Shown here: positions 44,343-56,689 of the stretch, one piece after another
Layout of the letters: every line of letters starts with the position of its first letter
Numbering within the stretch: the first letter of the stretch is position 1
From: Kangiella koreensis DSM 16069
GTDB lineage: Bacteria > Pseudomonadota > Gammaproteobacteria > Enterobacterales > Kangiellaceae
Assembly (NCBI RefSeq): GCF_000024085.1
Contig: NC_013166.1
Location: 1,054,001-1,118,000 of the forward strand
DNA length: 64,000 bases
Direction: 5' to 3'
Made by a program: the position numbers and the translations under genes
Notes under the pieces: generated by a model
Told to the model about the DNA's origin: nothing
What the model saw: only the letters and a program-made list of their open reading frames with translations
The model's database searches: none

Positions 44343-45515
44343 CTAAATTTCAAATAATGATGGCTTTAATGCCCCTAAGCCTATCGAAAAGCTTAGGAAT
44401 AAGTGAGCTACTTCATGAGCTAAAGTTGCCAACTCTTTTGCTGAACACTCATAGGTTAAGTTCAACTTTTCAATGAGAGGTTCAAGACTGATATGCATGG
44501 CTTGCCATTCACCATTGATAAATAACCAAAGTTCGTTGCTCTCTTTTCCGCCATGCTTAAAATAAGTCATACGCGCAAGTGGTTCAGCTTTGACACCTTG
44601 CTCCAGCGCTAGCTCAATCCAGTCAATCAGCTCGTCGTCGTCAGGAACTTCTAGCATATCCGGGTATTTTAGCTCGGTGACTTCTTTACCAAAGGCCATC
44701 AGGTAATCTTCTGATGTCCAAAGCTGCTTCAACTGTTGTTCTGCCCATCGGCTCATGTCTCGAGTCAATTCTCCGCGACTGGATTTCAGGCTTAGGCGAG
44801 CTTCATCACTCCATAATTGGTCTAACTCAGTTTGTGGTAGCTGCATCAGCTTTTGTACGATACCACCAATGTTCGGTGCTCTAAAACCCACCGAGTAGCA
44901 GATACTATTTCCGACTGACTCACCCCAGTGTGGCGTATTGGGCGGGATATAAAGCATATCGCCGGGATTGACGATAACATCCATGTCCGCATCAAATGGC
45001 TCTATTTGAGCTATTTGTGGGTGAGGGCAGATTGCCGTGGTTCCCTGGTTCTTATGACCCACACGCCAGCGCCTCTGACCCTCACCTTGAATTAAGAAGA
45101 CATCGTATTTATCCAGGTGCGGCCCAACGCCGCCGCCATTGGTAGCGTAAGACACCATGACATCATCCAGTCGCCAGCGCGGAATAAAATTGCAGGCTTT
45201 TATTAATTCACAGAGTGGTGGGTGAAAATAATCCAATGACTGAACCAGTAAAGTCCAGTTTTGATCACCTAACTCAGCAAATTTGGATTCTGCAATAGGA
45301 CCATGCTCAAGCTGCCAGTCGTCACCATCGCGCTCAATCAGGCGTGACTCAATATCATCTTCTAAGCTATAACCGGCCAATTCTTCTGCTGAAATAAGCG
45401 CATCTTCGCCAGACACCTGCGCAGAAGAAAACGCCCCTCGGATTAACAAGGGGCGCTTTTGCCAATATTCCTTGAGGAATTGCTCAGGACTGATGTCACC
45501 GAGAATATTGCTCAT
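44343..45515 (-). CDS. roxA: Ribosomal oxygenase (JmjC-type 2-oxoglutarate/Fe(II) dioxygenase; YcfD/RoxA)
   Basis: 390 residues. The start SPEQFLKEYWQKRPLLIRGAF is typical. The metal-binding HxD is in GVGPHLDKYDVFLIQGEGQRRWRVG (about 131-156), and the distal His is in YIPPNTPHWGESVG (about 203-216). A winged-helix C-terminal part follows. RoxA hydroxylates Arg81 of ribosomal protein L16. It starts 17 bases after purB on the minus strand and is probably cotranscribed. Confidence 0.9.
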   Translation of the reverse strand: MSNILGDISPEQFLKEYWQKRPLLIRGAFSSAQVSGEDALISAEELAGYSLEDDIESRLIERDGDDWQLEHGPIAESKFAELGDQNWTLLVQSLDYFHPPLCELIKACNFIPRWRLDDVMVSYATNGGGVGPHLDKYDVFLIQGEGQRRWRVGHKNQGTTAICPHPQIAQIEPFDADMDVIVNPGDMLYIPPNTPHWGESVGNSICYSVGFRAPNIGGIVQKLMQLPQTELDQLWSDEARLSLKSSRGELTRDMSRWAEQQLKQLWTSEDYLMAFGKEVTELKYPDMLEVPDDDELIDWIELALEQGVKAEPLARMTYFKHGGKESNELWLFINGEWQAMHISLEPLIEKLNLTYECSAKELATLAHEVAHLFLSFSIGLGALKPSLFEI

Positions 45516-45532
45516 AAACTGCCTGACATCGC

Positions 45533-47224
<1,692 letters not shown>

Positions 47225-47626
47225 ATGAGTAAGTTTTTGATAGTTATAAGTATATTGATGTTTTCACTGGTTGGATGTGGTGACGGGCAATCAGTGAGTG
47301 GTGAAGGTAAGTCGACAAATAGTCAAACCAGAGAACTGATTCAGCAAATGGAATGGGTTGAAAATGCGAATGTTGAAGTCTTGGTTAAACAAAAATTGAA
47401 AGCCCCTCGTCGATTTTTAGCTGTTGAAGCTGATGGTGAAATCTTAATCCCAGGACTTCCGAAAGATGTGTGCGAATTAGTCGTCAATAATGGAGATTAT
47501 GAAATACTACCGGGCATGTCTGAAATCGTCTATAACTCAAGGCATGCTGAGCTTAGAGTTAAGACTCGTGATTTCGCCACGACATATAATAAGAAACTCA
47601 TAGATTTAATCAAATTGAATACATAA
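47225..47626 (+). CDS. Small lipoprotein of unknown function
   Basis: 133 residues. The lipobox is FSLVGCGDG (Cys about 18). The mature part is a short alpha/beta protein with RELIQQMEWVENANVEVLVKQKLKAPRRFLAVEADGEILIPGLP, and one further Cys in KDVCELVV. No family recognised. The convergent gene starts on the other side of a shared terminator. Confidence 0.65.
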   Translation: MSKFLIVISILMFSLVGCGDGQSVSGEGKSTNSQTRELIQQMEWVENANVEVLVKQKLKAPRRFLAVEADGEILIPGLPKDVCELVVNNGDYEILPGMSEIVYNSRHAELRVKTRDFATTYNKKLIDLIKLNT

Positions 47627-47643
47627 TCATTTGATTTAAAAAG

Positions 47644-47672
47644 AAAAAGCCAGCATGTTGCTGGCTTTTTTG
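47644..47672. terminator. Bidirectional terminator between convergent genes
   Basis: AAAAAGCCAGC, loop ATGTT, GCTGGCTTTTTT. It serves the lipoprotein gene on the plus strand and the CigR-like gene on the minus strand. Confidence 0.88.
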
Positions 47673-47693
47673 TGTCCAATATGAAATATCGAA

Positions 47694-48155
47694 TTATAAG
47701 TTTAAAATATCAATAATCTCTCTTGTGTTTTCCATGACTCGGATAATTTTACCTTCAACTTCGATAATTTTGCTGCCTGTTGGACCTAGTGGCAGCCGTT
47801 GGCGTAGGTCATAGGGAAGAGGTTGTCCATAACGATACACATCTTCTGACAGCACCTCACCACGTTGTAGTTTCTTTTCCCAACCGGGAGGTAATTCACC
47901 TGTTCTTTCATATTTTTTCTTAAGACCTTTAGGTAGTTGTTTCTGCTTACCAGCATAGTCATGCTCATGATAGTATTCACGGATAATGCGAGTTTCATCA
48001 TCGTGGAATAGGCCATCTCGACTTGGTTTGGCTACTACTTGCTCCTGATTCTTGGCCTGCTCACGCTTTGGTTCTCTGTCCATCGCGTAACCTGTTGAAA
48101 ACAAAAAGCTTAAACCTAAAGTGGTTATGGTAAGTATTGATTGTTTATAGTTCAT
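47694..48155 (-). CDS. CigR/RcnB-like exported protein
   Basis: 153 residues from the second ATG (48155), which has GGGG seven bases upstream. A signal peptide is followed by a charged Lys/Glu/Gln region. The C-terminal part has the sequence family of CigR-type proteins: KQLPKGLKKKYERTGELPPGWEKKLQRGEVL (about 88-118) and LPLGPTGSKIIEVEGKIIRVMENTREIIDIL. CigR is an anti-virulence inner-membrane protein in Salmonella, but the general role is unknown. It is divergent from acnB. Confidence 0.78.
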   Translation of the reverse strand: MNYKQSILTITTLGLSFLFSTGYAMDREPKREQAKNQEQVVAKPSRDGLFHDDETRIIREYYHEHDYAGKQKQLPKGLKKKYERTGELPPGWEKKLQRGEVLSEDVYRYGQPLPYDLRQRLPLGPTGSKIIEVEGKIIRVMENTREIIDILNL

Positions 48156-48254
48156 GTAATACCCCATTTATTACTTTGTAAGTGAATATAGCATAGGGTA
48201 ATTGGCATGAATATACACTTAATGGAGCCCATAAATTAGTTAAATAAGATATGG

Positions 48255-48283
48255 CTCACATTCTATAAAGCCTGTGTTATAAT
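48255..48283 (+). promoter_or_regulatory. Probable sigma-70 promoter of acnB
   Basis: CTCACA (48255-48260), 17-base spacer and a perfect TATAAT (48278-48283), giving a leader of about 90 bases. The leader contains a small hairpin GCGTA-CTAA-TACGC (48319-48332). Confidence 0.6.
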
Positions 48284-48379
48284 CGGCCACCTTTTGAGAG
48301 AGCCCCCCTGAGTTATTTGCGTACTAATACGCGGGTGATGTCAGCGGTACAATAAACATCGAACGACGAGGAATCCTAA

Positions 48380-50992
48380 GTGTTAGAAGCTTACAGAAGT
48401 CATGTTGCAGAACGCGCCGAACAAGGCATTCCGCCTTTACCTTTAAATGCAGAACAAGTGAGTCAACTGGTAGAGTTATTAAAGAATCCTCCAGCTGGTG
48501 AAGAAGAGTTTCTAGTCGAATTGTTAACGCACCGTGTGCCACCGGGTGTTGATGAAGCTGCTTATGTGAAAGCAGCTTTCTTGGCAGCTATTGCTAAAGG
48601 AGAGGCTGAGTCTCCTCTGATTGATAAAGCTCACGCAACCAAGTTGTTGGGCACAATGTTGGGCGGTTACAACATTGCTACTTTAGTTGAATTACTAGAC
48701 GATGCTGAGCTGGCTGAACTTGCTGGTGAAAAATTAAAGCATACCTTGTTGATGTTTGATGCCTTCCATGACGTTGCTGAAAAAGCTGATAAGGGTAATG
48801 CAGTTGCTAAAGCCGTTATCGAATCATGGGCAAACGCCGAATGGTTTAAAGAAAAGCCATCTTTAGCAGAAAAAATTACCTTAACCGTATTTAAAGTTCC
48901 TGGCGAAACTAATACTGATGATTTGTCACCAGCGCAAGATGCATGGTCACGTCCAGATATTCCTTTGCATGCCTTGGCGATGCTAAAAAATGAACGTGAA
49001 GGTATCAATCCAGATAAAGAAGGTGAAATTGGACCTATTTCTGTTATTGAAGAATTAAAGCAAAAAGGTCACCCATTAGCCTACGTAGGTGATGTTGTGG
49101 GTACTGGTTCTTCGCGTAAGTCTGCAACTAACTCTGTTTTATGGCATATGGGTGCAGACATTCCTCATGTTCCTAATAAGCGTGCTGGTGGCTTCTGTTT
49201 TGGTAGCAAAATTGCACCAATCTTCTACAACACCATGAAAGATGCTGGTGCATTACCGGTTGAGCTGGATGTGTCCAAAATGAACACGGGCGATGTTATC
49301 GATGTGTACCCATATGAAGGTAAAGTTGAGAAGGGTGGTGAAGTTATTGCTACTTTCGACTTTGGTTCTGGGGTTGTTCTGGATGAAGTTCAAGCTGGTG
49401 GCCGTATTCCATTGATTATTGGTCGTGGTTTAACAACTCGCGCTCGTGAATACATGGGTATGCCAGTTGCTGATTTCTTCCGTTCACCTGAAGATGTTGT
49501 TGAGTCAGACAAAGGCTTCACACTGGCTCAAAAAATGGTCGGTAAAGCTTGTGGTCTGGAAGGTGTCCGCCCTGGCCAATATTGTGAGCCACTAATGACT
49601 ACTGTTGGTTCGCAAGATACTACCGGTCCTATGACTCGTGATGAATTGAAAGATTTAGCCTGTTTAGGTTTTCAGGCTGACTTGGTGATGCAATCTTTCT
49701 GTCACACCGCAGCTTATCCAAAGCCTGTTGACGTTGGTACTCAGCATACGCTTCCTGATTTCATTATGAACCGTGGTGGTGTTTCTTTACGCCCCGGTGA
49801 CGGTATTATTCACAGCTGGTTAAACCGTATGTTGTTGCCTGATACCGTCGGTACTGGTGGCGATTCACATACTCGTTTCCCATTGGGTATTTCTTTCCCA
49901 GCAGGTTCGGGTCTGGTGGCTTTCGCAGCTGCAACAGGCGTTATGCCGTTAGATATGCCTGAATCAGTGTTGGTTCGTTTCAAGGGCAAAATGCAGCCAG
50001 GTATTACGTTACGTGATTTGGTTCATGCCATTCCTTATCAGGCGATTAAAGATGGTTTATTAACGGTAGAAAAAGCGGGTAAGAAAAATATCTTCTCGGG
50101 CCGTATTCTTGAAATTGAAGGTCTTGAGCATTTGACTGCTGAGCAGGCTTTTGAACTTTCGGATGCATCAGCAGAGCGTTCTGCTGCTGGTTGTACGATT
50201 AAGTTGAGCGAAGAGTCAGTTGCTGAATATTTGCAGTCAAACATCGTCTTGTTGAAATGGATGATTGGTAATGGTTATGGCGATGAGCGTACCATCGGAC
50301 GTCGTATCGAGAAGATGGAAGAGTGGTTGGCTAACCCATCATTGATGGAAGCTGATAAAGATGCAGATTATTCGGCGGTTATCGAAATTGATATGGATAA
50401 CCTGAAAGAACCTGTCTTGTGTGCACCGAACGATCCAGATGATGCCCGTTTACTAAGCGAAGTCGCTGGTGACAAGATTGATGAGGTGTTTATCGGTTCT
50501 TGTATGACTAACATTGGTCATTTCCGAGCTGCTTCTAAGTTACTGGAGAGCGTTGAAGCGGGTACCTTGGAAACCCGTCTATGGATTGCGCCACCGACAC
50601 GTATGGATGAACATCAGCTGATGGAAGAAGGGCATTACAATATCTTTGGTCGCTCAGGTGCTCGTCTTGAAATGCCGGGCTGTTCATTGTGCATGGGTAA
50701 CCAGGCGCGTGTGGCTCCTAAGTCAACAGTGGTGTCTACTTCAACTCGTAACTTCCCGAACCGCTTAGGCCAGGGCGCTAATGTTTATTTGGCCTCTGCT
50801 GAGCTTGCATCCGTTGCTGCTGTGATGGGGCGTTTACCAAGCGTTGAAGAGTATATGGGTTACGCAAGTAAACTGGACTCTTTGTCTAAAGACATATACA
50901 AATATATGAACTTCCACCAAATGGAAGAGTACAAAGAAAAAGCAGCCAAAGTGACTATTCCAGTTGCCAATAAAGTAACTGTTGGTGCTTAA
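48380..50992 (+). CDS. acnB: Aconitate hydratase B
   Basis: 870 residues from a GTG start at 48380; GAGGAATCC upstream and the conserved AcnB start [18 protein letters not shown] support it. HEAT-like N-terminal domain, swivel domain ([20 protein letters not shown]), and the three 4Fe-4S cysteines in [25 protein letters not shown] and [15 protein letters not shown] are visible. It isomerises citrate and isocitrate in the TCA cycle. AcnB proteins can also bind mRNA when the cluster is lost. Terminator follows. Confidence 0.96.
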   Translation: MLEAYRSHVAERAEQGIPPLPLNAEQVSQLVELLKNPPAGEEEFLVELLTHRVPPGVDEAAYVKAAFLAAIAKGEAESPLIDKAHATKLLGTMLGGYNIATLVELLDDAELAELAGEKLKHTLLMFDAFHDVAEKADKGNAVAKAVIESWANAEWFKEKPSLAEKITLTVFKVPGETNTDDLSPAQDAWSRPDIPLHALAMLKNEREGINPDKEGEIGPISVIEELKQKGHPLAYVGDVVGTGSSRKSATNSVLWHMGADIPHVPNKRAGGFCFGSKIAPIFYNTMKDAGALPVELDVSKMNTGDVIDVYPYEGKVEKGGEVIATFDFGSGVVLDEVQAGGRIPLIIGRGLTTRAREYMGMPVADFFRSPEDVVESDKGFTLAQKMVGKACGLEGVRPGQYCEPLMTTVGSQDTTGPMTRDELKDLACLGFQADLVMQSFCHTAAYPKPVDVGTQHTLPDFIMNRGGVSLRPGDGIIHSWLNRMLLPDTVGTGGDSHTRFPLGISFPAGSGLVAFAAATGVMPLDMPESVLVRFKGKMQPGITLRDLVHAIPYQAIKDGLLTVEKAGKKNIFSGRILEIEGLEHLTAEQAFELSDASAERSAAGCTIKLSEESVAEYLQSNIVLLKWMIGNGYGDERTIGRRIEKMEEWLANPSLMEADKDADYSAVIEIDMDNLKEPVLCAPNDPDDARLLSEVAGDKIDEVFIGSCMTNIGHFRAASKLLESVEAGTLETRLWIAPPTRMDEHQLMEEGHYNIFGRSGARLEMPGCSLCMGNQARVAPKSTVVSTSTRNFPNRLGQGANVYLASAELASVAAVMGRLPSVEEYMGYASKLDSLSKDIYKYMNFHQMEEYKEKAAKVTIPVANKVTVGA

Positions 50993-51020
50993 AGCTAAAC
51001 CTGTAAACTAGCTAAAAATT

Positions 51021-51047
51021 AAAGCCCACTTCGGTGGGCTTTTTTTA
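51021..51047 (+). terminator. Terminator of acnB
   Basis: AAAGCCCAC, UUCG loop, GTGGGCTTTTTTT, 28 bases after the acnB stop. Confidence 0.92.
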
Positions 51048-51104
51048 TGCTTGACTGTCTGCTAGATTGTAGCCTTCTTAAACAACAATAATTGGGGCTA
51101 GTTT

Positions 51105-51503
51105 ATGAGTATTGGAATCACGTCGATATACGCTTCGTTTCTCGCACTGCTAATTTTACTATTGTCGTACCGAGTGGTGATGTTACGCAGAAAATACCAC
51201 GTTGGAATAGGGACTAATGGTGAGAAGGTATTGGCTCGTGCGATTCGCGTTCATGCTAATGCTGTTGAGTATATTCCGATCTGTCTTTTGTTGATGGCTT
51301 TTGCTGAAATGCAACAAGCTCCTAGTTGGCTATTGTACGGGGCGGGTACAGCACTTTTACTGGGACGCGTGTTGCATGCTTTGGGGTTATCTAAATCTGT
51401 GGGTAAATCATTTGGTCGATTTTATGGGGTAATACTGACTTGGAGCGTAATGTTATTGTTATCGGGTTACTTGATTGGCTACGCAATAGGCTTCAACTTT
51501 TAG
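51105..51503 (+). CDS. MAPEG-family membrane protein
   Basis: 132 residues with four membrane helices. The family signature RAIRVHANAVEYIPICLLLM (about 46-65) is intact. MAPEG members include microsomal glutathione transferases; the bacterial ones (YecN-like) are of unknown activity. Its start is within 110 bases of the acnB terminator and it is transcribed alone. Confidence 0.85.
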   Translation: MSIGITSIYASFLALLILLLSYRVVMLRRKYHVGIGTNGEKVLARAIRVHANAVEYIPICLLLMAFAEMQQAPSWLLYGAGTALLLGRVLHALGLSKSVGKSFGRFYGVILTWSVMLLLSGYLIGYAIGFNF

Positions 51504-51619
51504 TCATCTCTTTTCCTGCTAAAAAACCGTGATAAGAGTGTCCATTTGTCAGTTCTGATCAATCAATACAATATGCCGCTCCACTACTGATTGTTACATC
51601 AGTGGTGGGGTTATAGAAG

Positions 51620-54259
51620 TTATTTGAAGTACTTGTCCTGAATGACCATTGGACTTATTGGTCTGTCGAAATAATAGCCCTGGAACTGAGGGCATCGCTC
51701 GCCTTTTAAGAATTCGAGTTGCTCTTGGGTTTCGACGCCTTCTGCAGTGACTTCTAGCCCTAGCTCTTTACTCATTTTAATAATGGTTTTGATGATGGTC
51801 TCGCTATCAGGATCGCCGGGAATATCGCTGACAAAAGTTCGGTCAATTTTAAGCTTGTCTAAAGGGAGTTTCTTTAAATGGTTGAGTGAAGAGTAACCAG
51901 TACCAAAGTCATCGATAGAAATTCTAATACCCAATTTCTTAAGTGATTTAAGTAAATCTATAGAACGTTTTTCTTCATGCAAAATCAAAGTTTCTGTCAC
52001 TTCAAGCTCAAGCAATTCTGCGGGTATTTTTTCTTGTTCCAATAGGCTTGAAATAGTGCTTACCAGGTCACCTTGACTTAATTGAATAGCAGATAAGTTA
52101 ACTGATACGGCAGGAGAGTAGCCATATTCCTTTATCCATAACTTTATCTGTTGGCAGGCCTTTTCTAGAACCCAGTTGCCAATCTGTACAATGGTTCCAT
52201 TATCTTCTGCAATGGGGATGAATTCGAGAGGCGAAATAATACCTTCCACTGGATGATTCCAACGAATTAAAGCTTCTACACAGAGTAGCTTTCCAGTATT
52301 GGCATCAATTTGAGGCTGGTAAAGTAAGAAAAACTCATGGTTATAAATGGCTCTGTGTAGATCGCTTTCGAGCGTTTGTCGCCGCATTATGACCGCTTCC
52401 ATATCTGATTTGAATACAGCGTATCCATTACGGCCTTTGGCTTTAGCATGGTACATGGCAGTGTCTGCACGTTGCATGATCAGTTCGTGGCTGTCTGCAT
52501 CGCGCGGATAAACTAGAACCCCAATACTGGCGGTAATATGCAGTGATTGACCATTAATCTGGAACTCTTGGGTCAGTGTTTGTATCAGTTTTTTTGCCAC
52601 GGTAATGGCGTCTAGTTCGGCTTCTGCTTCGACATCACTCAATTCGCTTAGCTGAATAATAAACTCATCGCCACCAAGGCGGGCAACAGTATCACCTGAG
52701 CGAACATTATCTTCTAATCGCTTCGCGACTTCGATCAGCAATTTATCGCCCGTCATGTGGCCTAAGGAGTCATTAATATTCTTAAAGAAATCCAAATCAA
52801 TGAACAGTAAAGCTCCGTTGTGATGATGTCGCAATGAGAGTGCTAAAGACTGATTTATTCGATCATTCAGTAATAAGCGGTTAGGCAAACCTGTTAACGA
52901 ATCATGCTGTGCCATATGCTGAATTTGTTGCTCAAACTGCTTTGTTTCGGTGACATCTACACCAACGGTAACTACTGCTGGTAATCGACTATAGCGCCCT
53001 ACAAAAGGCACTTTTGAGATGGTGAGATAGGTGGCTTTTCCGTTACTGTCGTTAAGCTTTAATTGCTTTTCGACAGCTACAGCATCTTTTCGCAATAAGT
53101 AATCTTCATCTTCAAATAAATCACTTGCAGTGGGCGCCTTTAATCTAAGTTGTTCAATATTGATGTTGTCCAGTTCTTTTAAGTGTAAACCAAAAAAGTC
53201 GGCAGCATAACGGTTTGCAAGAATCAGTTCGCCATTGGCATTAGTGGCATATATCATATGCGGGACCAAGTTTATTATTTGTTTGATTTGGTCGGTTTTA
53301 TCGGCAAGGTCTGCCGTTTTCCTGCGAATTTGTTTACGTAAAATCAATAAAACCAATCCGCTCAGTAGTAACAAAATGCCTAAGGCTGCCAAACTATAGA
53401 GTAACCACCTTGGCATAAATTGGTTTTGAGCATCTTTACCCAGCCAGCGTTCATTAATTTCATAGTAAGGAGAGCCTGGATTTTCTTTCCATTGTCCAAG
53501 GTAATTGTCGATGGTTTGTAGTATCTCTGAGTTTTTATCTTTGGGGCTGGCAAACAGGACTTTGGATGGGTTGAACACAATCGGGGTGCGCTCAATATTG
53601 AACCGCTCCTCAAAGCTATAGCCAACAAGGTTTCCGCTAACAGCACCATCAACTAATCGCTTATCAAGCAGTGAGAATGCTGTTTGATAATCTTGTACCT
53701 CTTTGAGGTGGCAGATGATATCGAACTGTGCGCATAAATTAGCAAATTGAATGGCATAAATTTCATCCTTTACGACTGCAATCGTCTTGCCTTCAAAGTC
53801 GAAAATGTTTTCAAGGAACTGTTCGTCGGGATGGATGTAAACCTGCCCCCAGCCAGTAATATAACTAATCGAATTGTAATCAAGATATTCGGATCGCTCG
53901 CGCGAGTATGCTACGAAGGGGATTAGATCAAGTTCAGCTCGTTTGGCGCTATTGATAATTTCCGGCCACTTGAGGTAAAGCCATTGAATCCGCCAGTTCT
54001 CACGGCTGGCAACTTCTTCAATGTAGTCCACTAAAAACCCGGAGTGCTCGCCATTTTCATTTGGAATAAGTGCTGGGGGAGCATCGAATACGGCTACCCG
54101 TAGAGTTTTAATTTGCTGGTTTTCGGCTGCATAGAGGTGATTGCTTTGCAATGACAAAAGCACAAGTAGGAATATCGAAAAATGACAAAGCTTTTTAAGT
54201 AACAATGGGCACCCTCCTGCAAACTTCACCACCTTAGCTGTAATTATCTTTTGACGCAA
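51620..54259 (-). CDS. Membrane GGDEF-EAL protein with periplasmic SBP-type sensor and PAS domain
   Basis: 879 residues from a TTG at 54259 with AAGGA upstream. After a signal/membrane segment (about 22-45) comes a bacterial extracellular solute-binding type-3 (PBPb) domain (about 52-270), then a helix (about 284-306), a coiled coil and a PAS domain (about 330-430). GGDEF is intact (ARLGGDEFIIQ, about 543-553; HDSLTGLPNRLLLNDR at its start), and so is EAL (CVEALIRW; TVTETLILHEE; DDFGTGYSSLNHLKKLPLDKLKID; EGVETQEQL). So both c-di-GMP synthesis and breakdown look possible. An amino-acid-like ligand probably controls it. Confidence 0.9.
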   Translation of the reverse strand: MRQKIITAKVVKFAGGCPLLLKKLCHFSIFLLVLLSLQSNHLYAAENQQIKTLRVAVFDAPPALIPNENGEHSGFLVDYIEEVASRENWRIQWLYLKWPEIINSAKRAELDLIPFVAYSRERSEYLDYNSISYITGWGQVYIHPDEQFLENIFDFEGKTIAVVKDEIYAIQFANLCAQFDIICHLKEVQDYQTAFSLLDKRLVDGAVSGNLVGYSFEERFNIERTPIVFNPSKVLFASPKDKNSEILQTIDNYLGQWKENPGSPYYEINERWLGKDAQNQFMPRWLLYSLAALGILLLLSGLVLLILRKQIRRKTADLADKTDQIKQIINLVPHMIYATNANGELILANRYAADFFGLHLKELDNINIEQLRLKAPTASDLFEDEDYLLRKDAVAVEKQLKLNDSNGKATYLTISKVPFVGRYSRLPAVVTVGVDVTETKQFEQQIQHMAQHDSLTGLPNRLLLNDRINQSLALSLRHHHNGALLFIDLDFFKNINDSLGHMTGDKLLIEVAKRLEDNVRSGDTVARLGGDEFIIQLSELSDVEAEAELDAITVAKKLIQTLTQEFQINGQSLHITASIGVLVYPRDADSHELIMQRADTAMYHAKAKGRNGYAVFKSDMEAVIMRRQTLESDLHRAIYNHEFFLLYQPQIDANTGKLLCVEALIRWNHPVEGIISPLEFIPIAEDNGTIVQIGNWVLEKACQQIKLWIKEYGYSPAVSVNLSAIQLSQGDLVSTISSLLEQEKIPAELLELEVTETLILHEEKRSIDLLKSLKKLGIRISIDDFGTGYSSLNHLKKLPLDKLKIDRTFVSDIPGDPDSETIIKTIIKMSKELGLEVTAEGVETQEQLEFLKGERCPQFQGYYFDRPISPMVIQDKYFK

Positions 54260-54325
54260 TATAGTTCCTTAATTATTTTCAATAACTCATTGAAATAGCT
54301 GGTTTTTGCTTGACTTTCGGATATA

Positions 54326-54355
54326 AAAAAACCGGCTGAGATAGCCGGCTTTTTA
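54326..54355 (-). terminator. Terminator of the S46 peptidase gene
   Basis: AAAAACCGGCT, loop GAGAT, AGCCGGCTTTTT; reads as a strong terminator on the minus strand, 15 bases downstream of the stop. Confidence 0.85.
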
Positions 54356-54370
54356 TGAGCTTAATAATGA

Positions 54371-56530
54371 CTAGTCAACAATTTTCATTTCGTTAATCAG
54401 TTTGTCTGCACTGTCCACATGCTCCATAACCCACAACATATATGCACTGCTAACATGGATCGAACGGTTTAATTCATCGTTATAATCCCAGTCAGCGATA
54501 ATGGACTCATAAACACCATCGAAAATAAGACCAACGAACTCTGCATTGGCATTTAGGGTAGGGGAACCTGAGTTACCACCAGTGACATCCAGTGTTGTTA
54601 GGAAGTTAACCTGAACACTATTCAAGTCTTTATCCAGATAATCGCCATATTCTTTAGACTTGATTAAGTCCAGTTGCTTTTGTGGCGAGTTAAATGGCTC
54701 TTCCCCAGTATGTTTAGCTGCAATTCCTTCAAGTGTCGTGAAAGGAGTGGCATATAGGCCATCTTTTGGCGAGTAGCCTTTAACATTACCGTAAGTTACA
54801 CGAAGCGTACTGTTGGCATCTGCATATATTGGCTTATCCATAGATTTATAATAATCAATGATGGCTGACATGTACTGAGGGCGTAGTTCCTGGAACTTAC
54901 CACCGCGCTCTTTACTTTCAAGTTCACGCTCGAACTTTTCATCATAAGTTGCCACTGCAAGCTGAATGTAAGGGTCATTAGACTGTTTAAAGTCTTCAAC
55001 TGACTTTTTCATCCATGCCAAGCGACTTTCAAGCTCGTTAAGCTTTGTTTTGGCGTACATTGAGTCAACTTTTTTGGCAAAGGCTTCTGCATCAAGTGTT
55101 TCACCAATCTTCATAAACTCATCATAAGACTTTAGACGCTGATCGGCCGGTAACTCGGCATATAAAGGTGCGAAATGCTTCAACAGAGCTTTTTCAACGT
55201 CTGCATCCCAGCGACGTTCCATGCTTTTTAGGCCTTCTTTGAAGCGGACCATATCGCGTTCTTGATACCCTGGCTCTCGCTCTGCGTCAGGCTTTTGTTT
55301 TTCAATCGCTAGACGATACAAGCGCGCAGCAGTACCTGTCAATGTATCGCGATTAATAGCCCATGAGCGAAGAGTGCGCTCCTGTTCAGCGATATTTTCA
55401 AGAATTAGGGCATTCAGCGCATCTAGTGCATCGCCATGTTTTGCCTGCATATTAGGGTTTGCTTTAAGCCATGCTTTAAGATCATTTTCGAGGGCAATTT
55501 TACGCTCAAAGAGATCGCCTTTAGCATAGCTTTCTATCATGCTACCCCAGTTCTTTTCAGCGTTGTTTAAACCAGCCAATGTACTCGCGTATTTCACGCG
55601 CGCATCAGTACCATCTGGTGCTGTTTCTTCAATTAAGCCGATGTATTCCTGTAACGTTGTGCGGAAAGTTGGATACCACCACTCAAACTGATTTTTTACT
55701 TCTGCGCTAGTGCGGTAACGATTAGTGCTGCCAGGGTAGCCTGCTACCATTACAAAGTCGCCTTTATCAACGCCTTCTTTATTCACTTTCAGGAAGTGCT
55801 CAGGCTCGTAAGGAACATTGTCCTCAGAGTATTCGGCTGGGTTACCGTCTTTATCGACATAGGCGCGGTAAAAGGCAAAGTCACCGGTATGGCGTGGCCA
55901 CATCCAGTTGTCGACATCACCACCGTATTTACCGATATGAGAAGAAGGTGCATAAACCAGTCGCACATCCTTAATTTCCAATTGTTTAATCAGGTAATAC
56001 TCTAAACCACCGTGGAAAGACACTACGTTGCAACGGTGTCCAGCGTCCTGTTCACAGTCCGCAACCAGTGCTTTTTCGGTATTCTCAATCGCTTTATAGC
56101 GATCAAGTCCCGAAAGCTCATCGCTGGCAGCGTTCACATTAGAAGTGACATCGCTAACATTAACCGTAACGTAAACACGAGAGCCGGGTGCTGCAGGCAG
56201 CTCCTTATCAAGCGAACCAGCCAGGAAGCCTTTGTCTAACAGGTTATTTTCAGCTGTTGAGTTAAATTGAATACTGCCGTACGCGCAGTGGTGATTCGTT
56301 GCAACTAGACCTTTAGGTGAAAGGAAAGAGGCTGTACAACCACCAAGGCTGATAACGGCTCCCATTGGAAACTCGGTTAACTCGGTTAGCTTATTTGGGT
56401 TAATCTTGATGCCAGCTTTTTTAAGCTGCTTTTTAATGGTAGGTAACTGGTGAGGCTGCCACATGCCTTCATCCGCCATCAGCGGAGAAACAGCAAGCGT
56501 TAAAGCCGCAGTGATTAATAGTTTTTTCAT
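54371..56530 (-). CDS. S46-family dipeptidyl-peptidase (DPP7-like)
   Basis: 719 residues with a signal peptide (MKKLLITAALTLAVSPLMA). The chymotrypsin-fold triad is present: His in GLVATNHHCAYGS (about 75-87), Asp in GKYGGDVDNWMWPRHTGDF, and Ser in TGGNSGSPTLN (about 650-660). The residue after the final conserved FD is Gly (GLIFDGVYES), as in DPP7 enzymes that prefer hydrophobic P1 residues, rather than Arg as in DPP11. A helical lid domain lies between the triad parts. It removes dipeptides from peptide N-termini in the periplasm and fits the protein-eating habit suggested by the nearby leucine operon. Confidence 0.88.
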   Translation of the reverse strand: MKKLLITAALTLAVSPLMADEGMWQPHQLPTIKKQLKKAGIKINPNKLTELTEFPMGAVISLGGCTASFLSPKGLVATNHHCAYGSIQFNSTAENNLLDKGFLAGSLDKELPAAPGSRVYVTVNVSDVTSNVNAASDELSGLDRYKAIENTEKALVADCEQDAGHRCNVVSFHGGLEYYLIKQLEIKDVRLVYAPSSHIGKYGGDVDNWMWPRHTGDFAFYRAYVDKDGNPAEYSEDNVPYEPEHFLKVNKEGVDKGDFVMVAGYPGSTNRYRTSAEVKNQFEWWYPTFRTTLQEYIGLIEETAPDGTDARVKYASTLAGLNNAEKNWGSMIESYAKGDLFERKIALENDLKAWLKANPNMQAKHGDALDALNALILENIAEQERTLRSWAINRDTLTGTAARLYRLAIEKQKPDAEREPGYQERDMVRFKEGLKSMERRWDADVEKALLKHFAPLYAELPADQRLKSYDEFMKIGETLDAEAFAKKVDSMYAKTKLNELESRLAWMKKSVEDFKQSNDPYIQLAVATYDEKFERELESKERGGKFQELRPQYMSAIIDYYKSMDKPIYADANSTLRVTYGNVKGYSPKDGLYATPFTTLEGIAAKHTGEEPFNSPQKQLDLIKSKEYGDYLDKDLNSVQVNFLTTLDVTGGNSGSPTLNANAEFVGLIFDGVYESIIADWDYNDELNRSIHVSSAYMLWVMEHVDSADKLINEMKIVD

Positions 56531-56631
56531 TGGACTCTCTACTTTGTTGTTAAAAGAATAACCGATTAATCCTAAAGCATTGGTGAAAGATTACTAATGC
56601 CAAATTTCGGAAAAGTGTTAATAAATATTAC

Positions 56632-56660
56632 AAAAAAGCCGACACAAGGCCGGCTTTAAG
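56632..56660 (-). terminator. Terminator of the leucine operon
   Basis: Read on the minus strand, GCCGGC, short loop and GTCGGC are followed by TTTTTTGT. It lies about 30 bases after the CoA-transferase B stop and marks the operon end. Confidence 0.82.
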
Positions 56661-56689
56661 GTTTAGCGCTCTCAAGTGAGGCTAATTGA

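Noticed and set aside
51575..51610. Terminator between the MAPEG and GGDEF-EAL genes
   Set aside because: CCACTACTGAT and ATCAGTGGTGG pair well, but no T-run follows on either strand, so it is only a hairpin.
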